A stretch of 64,000 nucleotides of DNA from assembly GCA_034509425.1 (NCBI GenBank), contig JAVTVJ010000996.1:248001-312000 (forward strand), written 5' to 3'. The stretch's first letter is position 1. Each line of letters begins with the position of its first letter. The translations under genes were made by a program, and so were the position numbers. This DNA comes from Eopsaltria australis. Its lineage: Eukaryota; Chordata; Aves; Passeriformes; Petroicidae. Positions 11,675 to 22,223 of this stretch are shown here, piece by piece. The notes beneath the pieces were generated by a model that was not told the origin of the DNA, did not search any database, and saw only the letters and a list, made by a program, of their open reading frames with translations.

Positions 11675-14600
11675 GTACAGGCACTGCCTGTAATGCACTC
11701 ACAAATATCACCTCAAAGCAGTGAAGCAGCCAAAACTATTTGATGAGTGATGATGCCATCCACGCCTTTATATTTCATACATTTTACTCTACCAAAAGTT
11801 TTTCTTCTAATGAATTTAAATTCATTTAAACAGATATTAACTGCACTTCACTGTCGGTTGTTTTGCCTGAATTCCCTGAGCATTAGAATTAATGGGATAA
11901 TATTACATTCACTGGGGGTATTATTACCCCAGAATGACAGGATGGGTAAGTTTGGAAGGAAGCACAGTGAATCCAACCTCCCTATTTAAGTGGGGTCATC
12001 CTAGAGCAGATTATAGAATTTGGAGCAGTTCTTGAACACCTCCAGTAAGGGAGGCTCTGCACCCACCCTGGGCAATCTTTTCTTGGTCACTGCACGGTAA
12101 AAATTTCTCATTAATGTTCATTTGTTTTATTCATCTATTGAACAAAGAGGGGACTTTGGGTCAAACCAAGCCTTTAGGTGCCCACCCCCTTTTGTACAGA
12201 CCAAAGCAGTGCTATCAGCAGCTACATCAACTTGAGTTTGGGGCTTTTTCAATCCAGTGCCAGCTGTTCTGTTTGGCACAGGAAACTTCAACTATTTTTT
12301 ACAGCAAAGCAGAACAAAAAAAACAACAACAAAACCTCCCAAACAACCAAAAATGCCCACAAAAACAAAACAAAAAAATTCCCCATACCAGTAAGTAGGA
12401 ATGTACCAAGTTCGCCTTACATTGGAATTTTGCAGTTTAGCATTTCAGATAAGTTTTAATTTCTGCAGCTCAACTGTATTATTGATAATTAGTTTATTTT
12501 ATAACTCTTTTTATTTTTGATTGCAGTCTCCTAACAAACCTACAGTGCCTCAGGAGAAGATCAGACCTCTTACAAGCTTAGATCATCCTCAAAGCCCATT
12601 TTATGATCCAGAAGGAGGATCCATCAAGCTGGTGGCCAGAGTTGTCATTGAGAGAATTGCTCGCAAGGTAGAATACATAGAAGTAAAATTCCCAAACAAG
12701 CAAAAATCCACTCCATAAACCAAAAAAAACCAATCAATTCTTTCTCCCTCTTCCCTCCAAATCTACACCTCTTAAACTACCCACAGCAAAGATAACAGCA
12801 GGAAAAAAAATTAAGCTGTCTTGAGGTAATAGTTCTCTTAATTCTGGCAATTATTTCATCTGCTTAATTGGGGATTTTCTTTATGTATGCCTAGGAATTC
12901 GAAGAGAAAAAGGTTCTGCAGACACAGTGAGGCACTGTAGTGCCTCACAATGTACTGGTTTAACCCCTCGTGGATGAGTTTCCTCTTTGCAGTGTTCACA
13001 ATCATTTTTTTGCAGGGGGAGCAGTGCAATATCGTTCCTGATAACATAGATGATATTGTGGCAGATCTGGCACCGGAGGAAAAAGAAGAAGGTACATTTG
13101 AAATTAGTTTGTGCATTACTAATAATTTATATTTTGTTCCATTCCCTGCTGTCATTTGTAGATACGGTACAAAACTGACTTAGGAGCAAAAATTGCACTT
13201 AGTGTCAAACAGTGATTTAGGTTTTCATCTCTTCTGGTCTCTTCTATTAGCCTTCCCTTATACAGAAAAGAAATTGCATGTATACCTGGGAGATGACAAT
13301 AACAGTGCAGGCAGTAAAAGAGAAAAGACTTTTGGGGTTCAAATAAAAATTATTTTTTAAATAGAAAGTTGGCAATTGGTAATTCTTTTTTCTAAAATGG
13401 AGAAGATAGAATGCAGAAGGAAATAATATATCCTATTAGAATTTAAAGTAATCATTGGCCAAGTAAAGGGAAGAAAATGGAAGACCATTTTTAACAATCA
13501 GTGCCTTTCCTCACGTTTCAGATGATACCCCTGAGACCTGCATATATTCAAACTGGTCCCCATGGTCAGCCTGCAGCTCTTCTACCTGTGAAAAAGGCAA
13601 GAGGATGAGACAGAGAATGCTTAAAGCTCAGCTGGACCTCAGTGTGCCCTGCCCAGACACCCAAGATTTCCAGCCCTGCATGGGTCCGGGCTGCAGTGAT
13701 GAAGGTAACCAGGAATGAAGGTGGAGAAGAACACCTTGTAGAGTTGACTTTTCCTTTAAAATTCTTAAGGATGCTGGTAGCTGTAGTATAGCTTGAGTTG
13801 TGGCAAAGAGAAAATTGCTGAAGAATATGAATGGATGCTGTCTGTGGTGAATTCTGCATCTCAGCTGTGTCAGGACATGAAGCACTCACAGAATTATAAA
13901 GGAAAGGAGTGAAGGGTGCGGTGGAGGAGAGGACAGTGTGAAAGGAAGCATGAAAGGGATGCTGCACCCAAATGGGCAGCAGTTCTGTCAATCCCCACTC
14001 CTGAATACTCTCTGTGTTTCAGATGGTTCCACCTGCATGATGTCTGACTGGATTACGTGGTCCCCCTGCAGCGTCTCCTGTGGAATGGGAACCAGATCCA
14101 GGGAGAGATACGTGAAACAGTTCCCTGAGGATGGCTCCATGTGCAAAGTGCCTACTGAAGAGACTGAGAAGTGTGTTGTAAATGAGGAATGCTGTAAGTA
14201 TTTCATTCAGCTTTATAAAACCCAGCCAATAGCAGGAGCACTGCCCAAATGATTTTTATACGAGTCTTGCTGGGGTTCCACAGAGCTCCAGTTTAGGCCC
14301 TGTGCTCTTCAGTACCTTAGTAAATGACTTGGATACAAGATTGGGGAAGATACAAATTCACAGATGATACAAAAATGGGAGGAGCTGCTGACTCCCTCCA
14401 AACCAGAGAGGCCCTGCAGAGAGACCTCAACAAGTGAGAGGCCTGGGCAATCACCGATCACAAGAAGTTCAACAAGGGAAAGAGCTGGATTCTGCTCCTG
14501 GGATGGGGCAACCCTGGATGCACGGACAGACTGGGGAATGAGAGGATAGAAAGCAGTGCCAGGGAAAGGGACCTGGGGGTCCTGGTCAGTGGAAAGCTGG

Positions 14601-17600
14601 ATGTGAGCCAGCAGTGCCCTGCAGCCAGGAGGGACAGCCCTGTCCTGGGGGCATCAGGCACAGCATCGACAGCTGAGCAAGGGAGGGATTGTCCTGCTCT
14701 GCTCTGGGCTGGGACAGCCTCACCTCCGGTGCTGGGGCAGCTTTGGGTGCCACAGTATAAAAAAGAGATGAAGCTGTTGGAGAGTGTCCAAAGGAGGTCA
14801 TGAGGAGGTGAAGGGCCTTGACAAGACTCAAGGGAACGGCCTGAAGTTGTGTCAGGAAAGGTTTAGGCTGGATATCAGAAAAAAATTGGGCACTGAACAG
14901 GCTCCCCAAGGAAGTGATCACAACACCAAGCCTGACAGAGTTCAAGAAGTGTTTGGACAACACTCTCAGGGACATGGTGTAACTCTTGGGGATGGCCCTG
15001 TGCAGGGCAGGAGTTGGACTTGATGACACTTGGGGGTCCCTTCCCACCAATCTGATCCTGTGAAACTCATGAACAATTTTCTCTGCCCACTTTGAACAGC
15101 TCCCAGCAGCTGCCTTGTCACTGAGTGGGGTGAGTGGGATGAGTGCAGTGCCAGCTGTGGCACAGGGATGAAGAGAAGGCACAGAATGATCAAGATGACT
15201 CCTGCTGATGGATCCATGTGCAAGGCAGAAACCACTGAGGCAGAGAAATGCATGATGCCTGAATGCCGTGAGTGCCTGAGAGTTCCTCTCCTCTGCTCTA
15301 AAAACAAACTTCATTTCTGACACATGGCTCCAGCACACAAAGAACACAGCTAAACCAGAAGGAATGCTGCTTTTCCTTGTCCTCCTTAAAATGAGGAGAA
15401 AAATCTTAGGGTTTGTGCATTAAGTAGCACATTCACCATCAGGATGAGAGCATCAATAAAAAATTTTCAGTGGTATCCTATTGCTACCTAAACAACTCTA
15501 AGTTATGCAATATGAGGTATATTTGACCATAAGGCTAGAAGAAAACAAAGCAGTGTCCTCTCCTTTTAACACATGGACAGTTCAGAAATTGAGGTGTTTC
15601 TTTTGTGCAATCAGCCAGCCTCACCCTGACTGTCACCTTTAATTTCTTAGGAAATGTTAAATTTTCATCAAAGACAGAGATACATTTTTGGTAGGTTAAA
15701 TATGGAAGTTTCACTTCTTAGACTAAATTGACTTCCAATTCTGTTCACTGCAATGATCCATTTTTTAACAGGAGTTATTATTAAAACATAAACTTAACTT
15801 TTTAACTTAAACTTTATAACTTAATTCCTTTTACTATTTATTCCCCAGATGCACTGGGACCCGGCAGATACAACTTGGATACAGAAAAAGATAGAATATT
15901 TAAATCAAGCAAACCTTTCAATTTAATATGAATTTTCCTGAGCTTCTTTAGCAACACCATTCCACTTGTGACAAGAAAGTGTAATTGACTGATGATAAAA
16001 CATAGCTCATTTTCCACCTGTATTATTTTCTAAATGCATACATTCATAACTTATTTGTAATAAGAAATCATTACTAATAAGAATTCATTACCTTTTTATT
16101 TCCTCTCAGATACCATCCCCTGCCTGCTCTCTCCCTGGTCTGAGTGGAGTGACTGCAGTGTAACCTGTGGGAAGGGGATGAGAACCCGGCAAAGGATGCT
16201 GAAATCTGCTGCTGAGCTGGGAGACTGCAACGAGGAGCTGGAGCAGGCAGAGAAGTGCATGCTGCCAGAATGTCGTAAGTTTGGGAAACTCCCTGGGAAG
16301 AGAAGGCCAGTTATGTGTCACAATCTGTGGATCAAACCTCTATTACCTTTTCTTAACATCACTTCTTAGATAGGCAGGGTATCAACTGTGCGTTGAATAA
16401 AAAAATTTTCTTGTTATTATTCACTTTCAGCAACAGAGAGGTGGAATATGACCATGTCTTAAATTCAGCTTGCCTTACTTCACCCCAATATTCGTTCCCA
16501 ATATTGCTGTGGGAATACAGTTCTGCATGTTCAACACACTACAGCTCCAGGCAACTCCCCAGCAGGAAATAAGTCAGAATTATAAAACATGTTTATCATT
16601 CAAATGCAGACCATGTGCCAGGAAGGAAAGAAAGAAGAGTTAAAATCACCTGTGTGGTTCTTTCAGCTCAGAAAGAGCACAAAAGAAGGTTTTTCCACCT
16701 TTGATACGTCTCTGAACAGTGTCACTTTGCAGCCTGCCACTGGATGGTGTGGAGGCAGCTGCAGTAATTTTTTTACCTTATTCCATTAAAATCCCCCACT
16801 TCTTGGGTAGAGCAAATTTCTGGCTGCTTTTCAGTCTTTGTGAAGTGTGATAGCCTAAGGCACTGCTGAATGAATGAGATATGATTGCTTTTAGCATCCT
16901 GTTGCCAGCTGGTTTATGAAGTTTTATCACAAATTACATTATTTTTCACAGAAAGTGTTGGTTAAAAAGGCTTTTACACTGTAATTGCTCATTCAGATTT
17001 TTCTAAATAATAAGAAATATCATTTTGATTATTATTCACTGGGGCTGTAAGTGTTAAGCAGAGCTGATAGGTGAACACTTTTAAGATATAATGGTATTAG
17101 TGAATGTGGCTTATTGCATAACACTGCCGGCAAAGCCAGGCTCAGATCTCAGAGGTAGCAAATTCTTTTAAAATATAACTCAATTTTCAACAGCTTTTCA
17201 TTACAAAACAGACAGATGGGTAGAAAAATTGAAGAAGGCACAGGAGAATTATTTATCTGTGCTTTGTAATTTTAGCGATCTGCCAGCACCACTCTTGAAG
17301 AAATCGAGGAGAGTGTCAAACAACACTTCTGCTAGAAATGGACTCAGAAAATTTTGACATGCAGCCTCCAAATAATTGCTGAGGAGACTGGGGGCTAAAG
17401 TCAGGTTCATGTAATTGGGGAGTAAAGGTTCATCAGGCACTTCTGTGTTTTTCCTGACCTTGTGTTTGGATCTCATGGATTTTGTGTCATTTCTTTGTGT
17501 TTCTGATTCTCTGCAGCCATCGACTGTGAGCTGACAGAGTGGTCCCAGTGGTCCGAGTGCAACACGTCCTGTGGGAAGGGCCACATGATCAGGACAAGGA

Positions 17601-18662
17601 TGATTAAAATAGAGCCCCAGTTTGGGGGAACAGCTTGCCCAGAGACCGTCCAGCGTACAAAATGCAGAGTGAGGAAGTGCCTGAGGGGAGCAGGGATGGA
17701 AAAAAGGCGCTGGAAGGAGGCCCGGGAGAAAAGGAGAAGCGAACAAGCAAAGAAGAATTTAGATAGTGAGCAATATCCAGGTGAGTGTGAAACCACTTTT
17801 AGTATGTTCACAGCTCTTTGACAGGAGTTTGTGAGCAGTTCCACCACATTCTGTGAGATCATCTTCAGCATTTCAGTCAAGGGAAGATTAGTCACACAAT
17901 AAAACACAGCCACTTTCAGTGCTTGCCCATCACCAAAATCACTCAGCCCAAGCTTAGGGCAGCATGGAGAAAGGCCCACATCTGTCCGTGTCCCAGCATG
18001 GAAAATATTTTAGCTACTCCACACAAAAGTGTGAAAAGGTTTAAACTTTACACCTGGAAAAGGACTGATTGCAGTGTCTGCAGAGATGGGTGAGAATCTT
18101 TACATCCAGTTAGCTTCATACATTTAAAATATTTGTTCCTGGATCCAATGCTGAATTTCAAAACTGGACTAATTTCCACTTCAATAGTCTGATTCAGACT
18201 CAGGCTGCTCCAAGAGATCTGCTCAAACTGCTTTTCCATTGGGGGACGGTATCATCAAGTGCTGATTCCTCAAATCAACAAAACATAATATCTTGTGATA
18301 TAATTAACATTATCTGGATAGGAATTACTGCTAAATTGTGGCTCATGCTTGTCTGACATTTAACAACTTCTTAATTTTATCTGTCTTTTATAATGTAGAT
18401 ATTACAGAATTTTTTTCAATGTTTGACAGCTGCAACTTGATGATACTTAACGGGTTTCTACTACTGAAAACTGAATCAAATCACTTATTTTTTTTCAGTT
18501 TGTAGGCTGAAACCATGGACTGCTTGGACAGAATGTTCTACACTCTGTGGAGGTGGAATTCAGGAGCGCTACATGATGGTAAAGAAGAGGTCCAAAAGCA
18601 CTCAGTTTACCAGCTGCAAAGACAAAAAGGAGTTAAGAGCATGTAATGTCCATCCTTGTTAA
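11473..18662 (+). CDS. SPON1: F-spondin (spondin 1), C-terminal 510 residues in nine exons, 5' partial
   Basis: F-spondin is a secreted extracellular-matrix glycoprotein of floor plate and other tissues. It guides axons and cell migration, and known partners are APP and the lipoprotein receptor ApoER2. The exons are 11473-11674, 12527-12667, 13016-13091, 13522-13704, 14023-14193, 15100-15267, 16110-16274, 17517-17780 and 18499-18662 (stop TAA 18660-18662). Splicing them gives one uninterrupted frame of 510 residues: the C-terminal part of the Spondin_N domain (residues 1 to about 114 of this part), an acidic linker, then six TSRs. The human protein is about 807 residues, so roughly 297 N-terminal residues are outside the window. 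Every junction is GT/AG and every phase matches. There is no frameshift or internal stop, so the gene looks intact. The identification rests on recognising the conserved sequence from memory, not on an alignment. Confidence 0.97.
11930..12121 (-). mobile_element. CR1 fragment, antisense
   Basis: Starts CAGAATGACAGGATGGGTAA and continues through ATCCAACCTCCC, GGTCATCCTAGAGCAG, ACACCTCCAGTAAGGGAGGC and CACCCTGGGCAATCTTTTC to TTCTCATTAATGTTCAT. This is the order of motifs in the reverse complement of the avian CR1 3' region. It lies in the intron between the two Spondin-domain exons. Confidence 0.88.
12527..12667 (+). CDS. SPON1: SPON1 exon: end of Spondin_N domain
   Basis: This is a phase 0-0 exon of 141 bp (47 codons), between acceptor GATTGCAG and donor AAG|GTAGAA. 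It starts SPNKPTVPQEKIRPLTSLDH, contains SPFYDPEGGS, and ends VVIERIARK. It closes the Spondin domain, and the PFYDPEGG turn is a family hallmark. The intron before it contains an antisense CR1 fragment (about 11930-12121) and an A-rich stretch near 12317-12376. The identification is certain at family level. Confidence 0.96.
13016..13091 (+). CDS. SPON1: SPON1 exon: linker between Spondin domain and TSR1
   Basis: This short 76-bp exon (phase 0 to phase 1) encodes GEQCNIVPDNIDDIVADL followed by APEEKEE and one base of an Asp codon completed in the next exon. The acidic linker joins the Spondin domain to the first TSR. A second AG lies 23 nt upstream (TTTGCAG ending at 12992). Its use would add 23 nt and shift the frame, so the downstream acceptor is the productive one. 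The downstream acceptor follows a run of Ts. Confidence 0.95.
13522..13704 (+). CDS. SPON1: SPON1 exon: thrombospondin type 1 repeat 1
   Basis: This phase 1-1 exon of 183 bp encodes TSR1. It begins DDTPETCIYSNWSPWSACSS and ends in the CMGPGCSDE region. The WSPWSAC motif supplies the stacked tryptophans that are C-mannosylated in this family. The following CSSSTCEKG fits the loose O-fucose pattern C-x(2,3)-S/T-C-x2-G. Six cysteines (Cys of ETCIY, SAC, STC, PC, PC, GC) are in the expected order. The donor is AAG|GTAACC. Confidence 0.97.
14023..14193 (+). CDS. SPON1: SPON1 exon: thrombospondin type 1 repeat 2
   Basis: This phase 1-1 exon of 171 bp carries DGSTCMMSDWITWSPCSVSC, then the basic strand RSRERYVKQF, and ends VVNEEC plus one base of a Ser codon. 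The DWITW tryptophan ladder is present. CSVSCGMG is a full POFUT2-type O-fucosylation motif (C-x-x-S-C-x-x-G). The acceptor is GTGTTTCAG and the donor is GCT|GTAAGT. The next intron is almost filled by a CR1 element. Confidence 0.97.
14260..15066 (+). mobile_element. CR1 non-LTR retrotransposon, 5'-truncated and inactive, in a SPON1 intron
   Basis: This is the sense-strand 3' end of a CR1 LINE. The left part reads, in degraded form, as the reverse transcriptase block GVPQSSSLGPVLF followed by LVNDLDTR. Further on, in another frame, come YKFTDDTKMGG and REALQRDLNK, then a TGA stop near 14435. Later fragments include ERDLGVLVSGKLD and APQYKKEMKLLESVQRR-like text. The 3' end carries the usual CR1 tail, GTTGGACTTGATGA then GGTCCCTTCCCACC and TGATCCTGTGA. 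The RT catalytic box reads FTDD where FADD is usual. With at least one frameshift and several stops it cannot make protein. The left boundary is approximate. It occupies about 800 of the 906 bp between the TSR2 and TSR3 exons. Confidence 0.93.
15066..15099 (+). promoter_or_regulatory. SPON1: Branch point candidate, polypyrimidine tract and acceptor for the TSR3 exon
   Basis: CTCAT at 15066-15070 fits the yUnAy branch-point pattern, with its A 30 nt before the end of the intron. It is followed by a pyrimidine-rich stretch (TTTTCTCTGCCCACTTTG) and the AACAG acceptor. The motif sits at the very end of the CR1 tail, so at most about 35 bp of non-transposon sequence remain upstream of the exon. 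The branch point is a motif match by eye only. Confidence 0.5.
15100..15267 (+). CDS. SPON1: SPON1 exon: thrombospondin type 1 repeat 3
   Basis: This phase 1-1 exon of 168 bp begins SPSSCLVTEWGEWDECSASC and ends AEKCMMPEC plus one base of a His codon. The TEWGEWDEC ladder and the O-fucose motif CSASCGTG are both present, followed by the basic strand KRRHRMIKM. The donor is GCC|GTGAGT. The acceptor lies immediately downstream of a CR1 insertion, yet exon and frame are intact. Confidence 0.97.
16110..16274 (+). CDS. SPON1: SPON1 exon: thrombospondin type 1 repeat 4
   Basis: This phase 1-1 exon of 165 bp starts HTIPCLLSPWSEWSDCSVTC and ends AEKCMLPEC. It is preceded by TTTTTATTTCCTCTCAG and followed by GTC|GTAAGT. 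The SPWSEWSDC ladder and the O-fucose motif CSVTCGKG are intact, with the basic strand RTRQRMLKS next. This repeat is one of the most conserved parts of F-spondin. Confidence 0.97.
17517..17780 (+). CDS. SPON1: SPON1 exon: thrombospondin type 1 repeat 5 and basic linker
   Basis: This is the longest TSR exon (264 bp, phase 1-1). TSR5 begins PIDCELTEWSQWSECNTSC, with the O-fucose motif CNTSCGKG, and closes at RVRKC. It is followed by a highly basic, presumably helical linker, EKRRWKEAREKRRSEQAKK, and SEQYP. In the family, the basic clusters around TSR5 and TSR6 hold the protein to matrix, and plasmin is reported to release it there. The linker keeps several Lys/Arg pairs but differs from the human sequence as I remember it. 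The donor is CAG|GTGAGT. Confidence 0.96.
18499..18662 (+). CDS. SPON1: SPON1 last coding exon: thrombospondin type 1 repeat 6 and stop
   Basis: The exon begins after TTTTTTTTCAG and completes a Val codon (Gly in human as I recall it), then reads CRLKPWTAWTECSTLCGGGI. It goes on to a basic strand, MMVKKRSKS, and FTSCKDKKELRACNVHPC followed by TAA. The terminal ACNVHPC is the invariant end of vertebrate F-spondin. The tryptophan ladder PWTAWTEC is present. Unlike the other repeats, the CSTLCGGG segment has Leu where Ser or Thr is needed for O-fucosylation. Coding sequence ends at 18662. Confidence 0.97.
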
Positions 18663-21600
18663 CACAACACAAGGTTCCAAGTGATGCACTCTGAGCTAAA
18701 TGGAAAGTCAACCTTGGTTTGTTTTTTTTAAAACAAGAACAACAAAATATAAAGTGTATATTAGTTTTCATTTTTGCAGTGTGGTTTGCTTTTTAGTCTT
18801 GCTGGTGCAAGAAAAATATTTTATAAATATTTCCTCACGGATTTATGCTGAGAGTAAATCTTTGGTACTCCAGCCAGCCCTTAATGCATAAAAATAGCAA
18901 AGTCATGATGAGTTATTTAAGTAAAATACAGACACATCTGTGGACATGGAATAGCCATACAGAAATATTACTTGTAAAGACATGGGATGCATGCATAGTA
19001 ACAAAACTAAGCTAAAGTGACAGAAAACTTCATCTGTGGGAGGATTTCTCTCTAGATTTGATTTTGAAAATCCAAAGCAGTGCCTCTGTGATTACACAAC
19101 TATGCCAAGGAGTAATTTCAGCAATGTTGGTTCAATATCATTAAAGGTGCATGTTTATCTTTTTACACTATTGGGTTAAGCTGATAGTGATTATAATAAT
19201 AACCCTAAACACTTTTCTTCACATGGATGCTGTGACCCATGCCAGAAGGTCTTAGTTTCTTCAAAACTCAAAAAGGAAATAATTTTGGCAGCTCAATAGT
19301 GATGTCTGCCCACCACACAATCCCAGTCAAGACAGCACATAAAGAAAATGCTCAAATATCATAATATGTGTACAGTTCATACTGGGTCTATCCATTTCCT
19401 TCCAAAACAGATATAGAACTAGCAGAAATTGGTCCAGAGTGTTGCAACAGCTGTGTCACAGGATGTCTTCCACATGAGAGACACTAAAAAATTGGATTCA
19501 GTTTCACAAGGATGTTAATCACAGGTGAAGAGGGAGACAGGTTTGTAATAAAACAAAAATGGTAGAGGAAAGGTGAGCCAGGTTCTTGTGCATCCCTTAA
19601 AACTGAAATGAGCCTCTGAAAGGAAACAATGACAGTCTTTAAAAAAAAACTGATTATAGATTGGCATAAGAATACATTTACAGCAGTGTCATTTATGTCT
19701 ATTTTATTCAGGGTATAGAATAATCTAAAAATTACTAAATTTGTGAGAATTACAAATTTGTAGATATATTAGCCAGGTCAAATGCCCTTCCTGACTACTT
19801 AAGTGATCAATAAACTGCTTGAGGTTAGAAAATACCTCCTCACCCTTCTAATTGCTATTTTACCCCATCTCCTGCAGAATTTAGCTGCCATCCCTACACG
19901 GAGTCAGGAGTAATCAGGGAGACCCCTGGGACCCACTTGCTCTTGGAATAATATATTCTCCTGTAATTTTAACCATCTAAAATTAAGAGGGGAAGGTGAT
20001 GGGTTATCTTTTGGTCTGGGAAAAACAGCATACACCTATGTCTCTACAGAAGAAAGAACAATGCACTGAAAAGAAAGACTGTTGATGCTGACCCCTAAGC
20101 TTGAGAGAAATGAATGGAGAGATTTTTTTTTTTAAATGGTCTCTTTAAACCAGCCTTGAGTAATTCACTCAATTCCTTAACACTTGGTCACAACCCTGAG
20201 GACCTGACAGCTGGGTTTTAAATATCACAGTTTGCTGTGCACCACAACCCTCTGAGCTGTTCATCTTCCCCACCACCACCACCCTGGGGATCCTCTGTAC
20301 CTGAATGGGTTTGTTGGGCTGCTGGCTTTAATTGCAGGGCTGTTCATCAGCATTTCCCCACTGAACACTGCAAGGGCTGCTCAGGACTTCCACAGCTCTC
20401 ACATCCCACCCCCACCAGGTATTTTTACTGCTTTCTGCAGATTTGGAATGAAGGAAAGGCCAGGGAAATAATGGAACCAATGGCAGTGTGAACCCTCTCC
20501 TGCTGCTGCTACGTGGAATGGGTACACACCCACAGTCAACCAAACCAGGAGGAAAAAGAATACAACAAGGTTTAACACCAAAACCAAACATTTTACTTTT
20601 TGCACAGCTTGGCTCACTTAATAACATTAATCCTGATAGTTTGTGTCCTTGTGCCTGCTCAAAAACTCTACAGTTTATGTCTCTGCAGCACTGCCATTAC
20701 AGCATAGCAGCAAGGCTGTCCCTCACTAATGCATTTATAGGTCCTTATGTTACACTTGTATGACCAAAAAAAAAAGAAGAGTACCCAACAAAAAACCAGT
20801 GCAATGCTATAGGTACTGGAGAAGTGACCAGTTGAGCATATTTTGGGTGAAAAAACTGCAGAGAAGGGCCACAGTGATCAGTACCAGGGGCTCAGCCTGG
20901 GCAGAGGCACATCTCTGGCTGAGTTGGCAGAGGGGGCCCCAGCTGAGGCCATTCACTCAGAATAAATAATCTTTAACCATAAAATGTGTGGCAGAGTGCT
21001 TTTAAAGGCTTTGAAGGATCTGTGAGCCTGGGGCAGAGGGAGCAGAAGAAGTTTCTCCTGAATAGAAAAATTTGCTGACTTCAGGAACCAGATTTATCTC
21101 ATCAACCCTTCCCACCTGTTCGAGCTTATCTTGCAGAACTGTGCCTGTTTCAGCTAATAATCAATTAAACACAGTGTTGTATTTTCATTTTCACGGTTGT
21201 TCCAGTTCATCAAGTCTACTAAATTCTCCCTTTGCCAAAGGCCACATAGTCCAAATACACTTATAGAAAATACACAACACCTTTCTGAATATGCCCACAA
21301 AATATTCCATTAAAACAATACGGCATCCCTTTCTCTATGGTTCTTACTAATTTAATTCTCAACATACTTTTTTTTTTTCCTCTCTCTTAGAAGGCTGTTC
21401 AGTGTGATTTCCAGTCATTTCTCTTAGGCTCATTAAAGTTCTTCTGAATACTGGAATTTTTTTTTTCCCCACCTTGTTAATACATGAAATGGCAAGGTAG
21501 ATTGCACCAGGTCAGAAATGTGTGACCACTCCTGCTTAGGTTCAGCTTTTCACACTTGTTTTTCTGTTGAAGCATTTTACAGATCACTTGTCTTTCTTCT

Positions 21601-21809
21601 AACTTGATACAAAAGAAACATTTAAGCTTGTTACATTTTGTAAAAAAAAAAAAAAAAAGAAACACAAACAAAAACAGATGAAGAAAAAAAAATAAGAGGT
21701 TGATTTTCTATTCAGAAAAAAAAAGAAGCAGCTCTGATAGACAATATGTAGAAGTCTTGCATTGTTACTGTAAACTTTCTAGTAGTGTAATAGGCACTGG
21801 TTATCAGTC

Positions 21810-21815
21810 AATAAA
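21810..21815 (+). promoter_or_regulatory. SPON1: AATAAA polyadenylation signal, candidate
   Basis: A perfect AATAAA lies about 3.15 kb after the stop codon, followed by a TG-containing stretch (GTTATCATTCTGATGTCC) that could act as downstream element. It is one of several candidates. Confidence 0.35.
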
Positions 21816-22165
21816 ATTAAGAACTGTTATCATTCTGATGTCCTGAATAATCCTGCTGAACTGAAAGCACAGATGTCACACCAGTTTTGTAGACCTCAAC
21901 CACCAGATCTTAGCATTGTGTGTATGGTTTTTTTCTAATATACAAACCATAGAATCTTTACACATGATAAAAGAGAAAAGTTAGGGGCTTAACAAATGTA
22001 CAGTAGGACTCTGTGTGTGCAGCATACGAGTTAAACAAAGTTTTGTTTGATTGCATTTTTAGATTTCCTTTGTTGTTTTTGTTTGCCGTGGAATTATGGA
22101 AAAGCTACCATGAACATTTCTTACCAAAGTCTCGTGTAGATGTTTTGTAGCTGTCTGCCTAACAC

Positions 22166-22215
22166 ATTATTATAATTATAATTATTATAATTATTATTAT
22201 TATTATTATTATTTT
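22166..22215 (+). repeat. ATT/ATAATT microsatellite
   Basis: A mixed run of ATTATA and ATT units, ending just before the distal AATAAA signal. Confidence 0.92.
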
Positions 22216-22217
22216 GG

Positions 22218-22223
22218 AATAAA
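22218..22223 (+). promoter_or_regulatory. SPON1: AATAAA polyadenylation signal, candidate distal site
   Basis: A perfect AATAAA lies directly after the TTATTATTATT tract, with GACATCTTTACTATG following and a T/G-rich stretch (TTTTACACTTGTATGAG) about 25-40 nt downstream, as expected of a cleavage site. Confidence 0.4.

Noticed and set aside
14586..15347. A 253-codon open frame on the minus strand across the CR1 element and the TSR3 exon
   Set aside because: It runs antisense over a retrotransposon and a well-supported F-spondin exon; its codons reflect those features and not a gene.
15849..15930. Possible extra SPON1 exon after CCCCAG, reading through DALGPGRYNLDTEK
   Set aside because: No TSR or linker in F-spondin matches it, no donor follows, and the flanking exons join perfectly without it.
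17249..17979. Two minus-strand open frames of about 165 codons over the TSR5 exon
   Set aside because: They are antisense shadows of the coding exon at 17517-17780.
20810..21060. Possible CR1 remnant (GCAGAGAAGGGCCACAGTGA and CTGAGTTGGCAGAGG)
   Set aside because: The similarity to CR1 is short and patchy and there is no recognisable tail.
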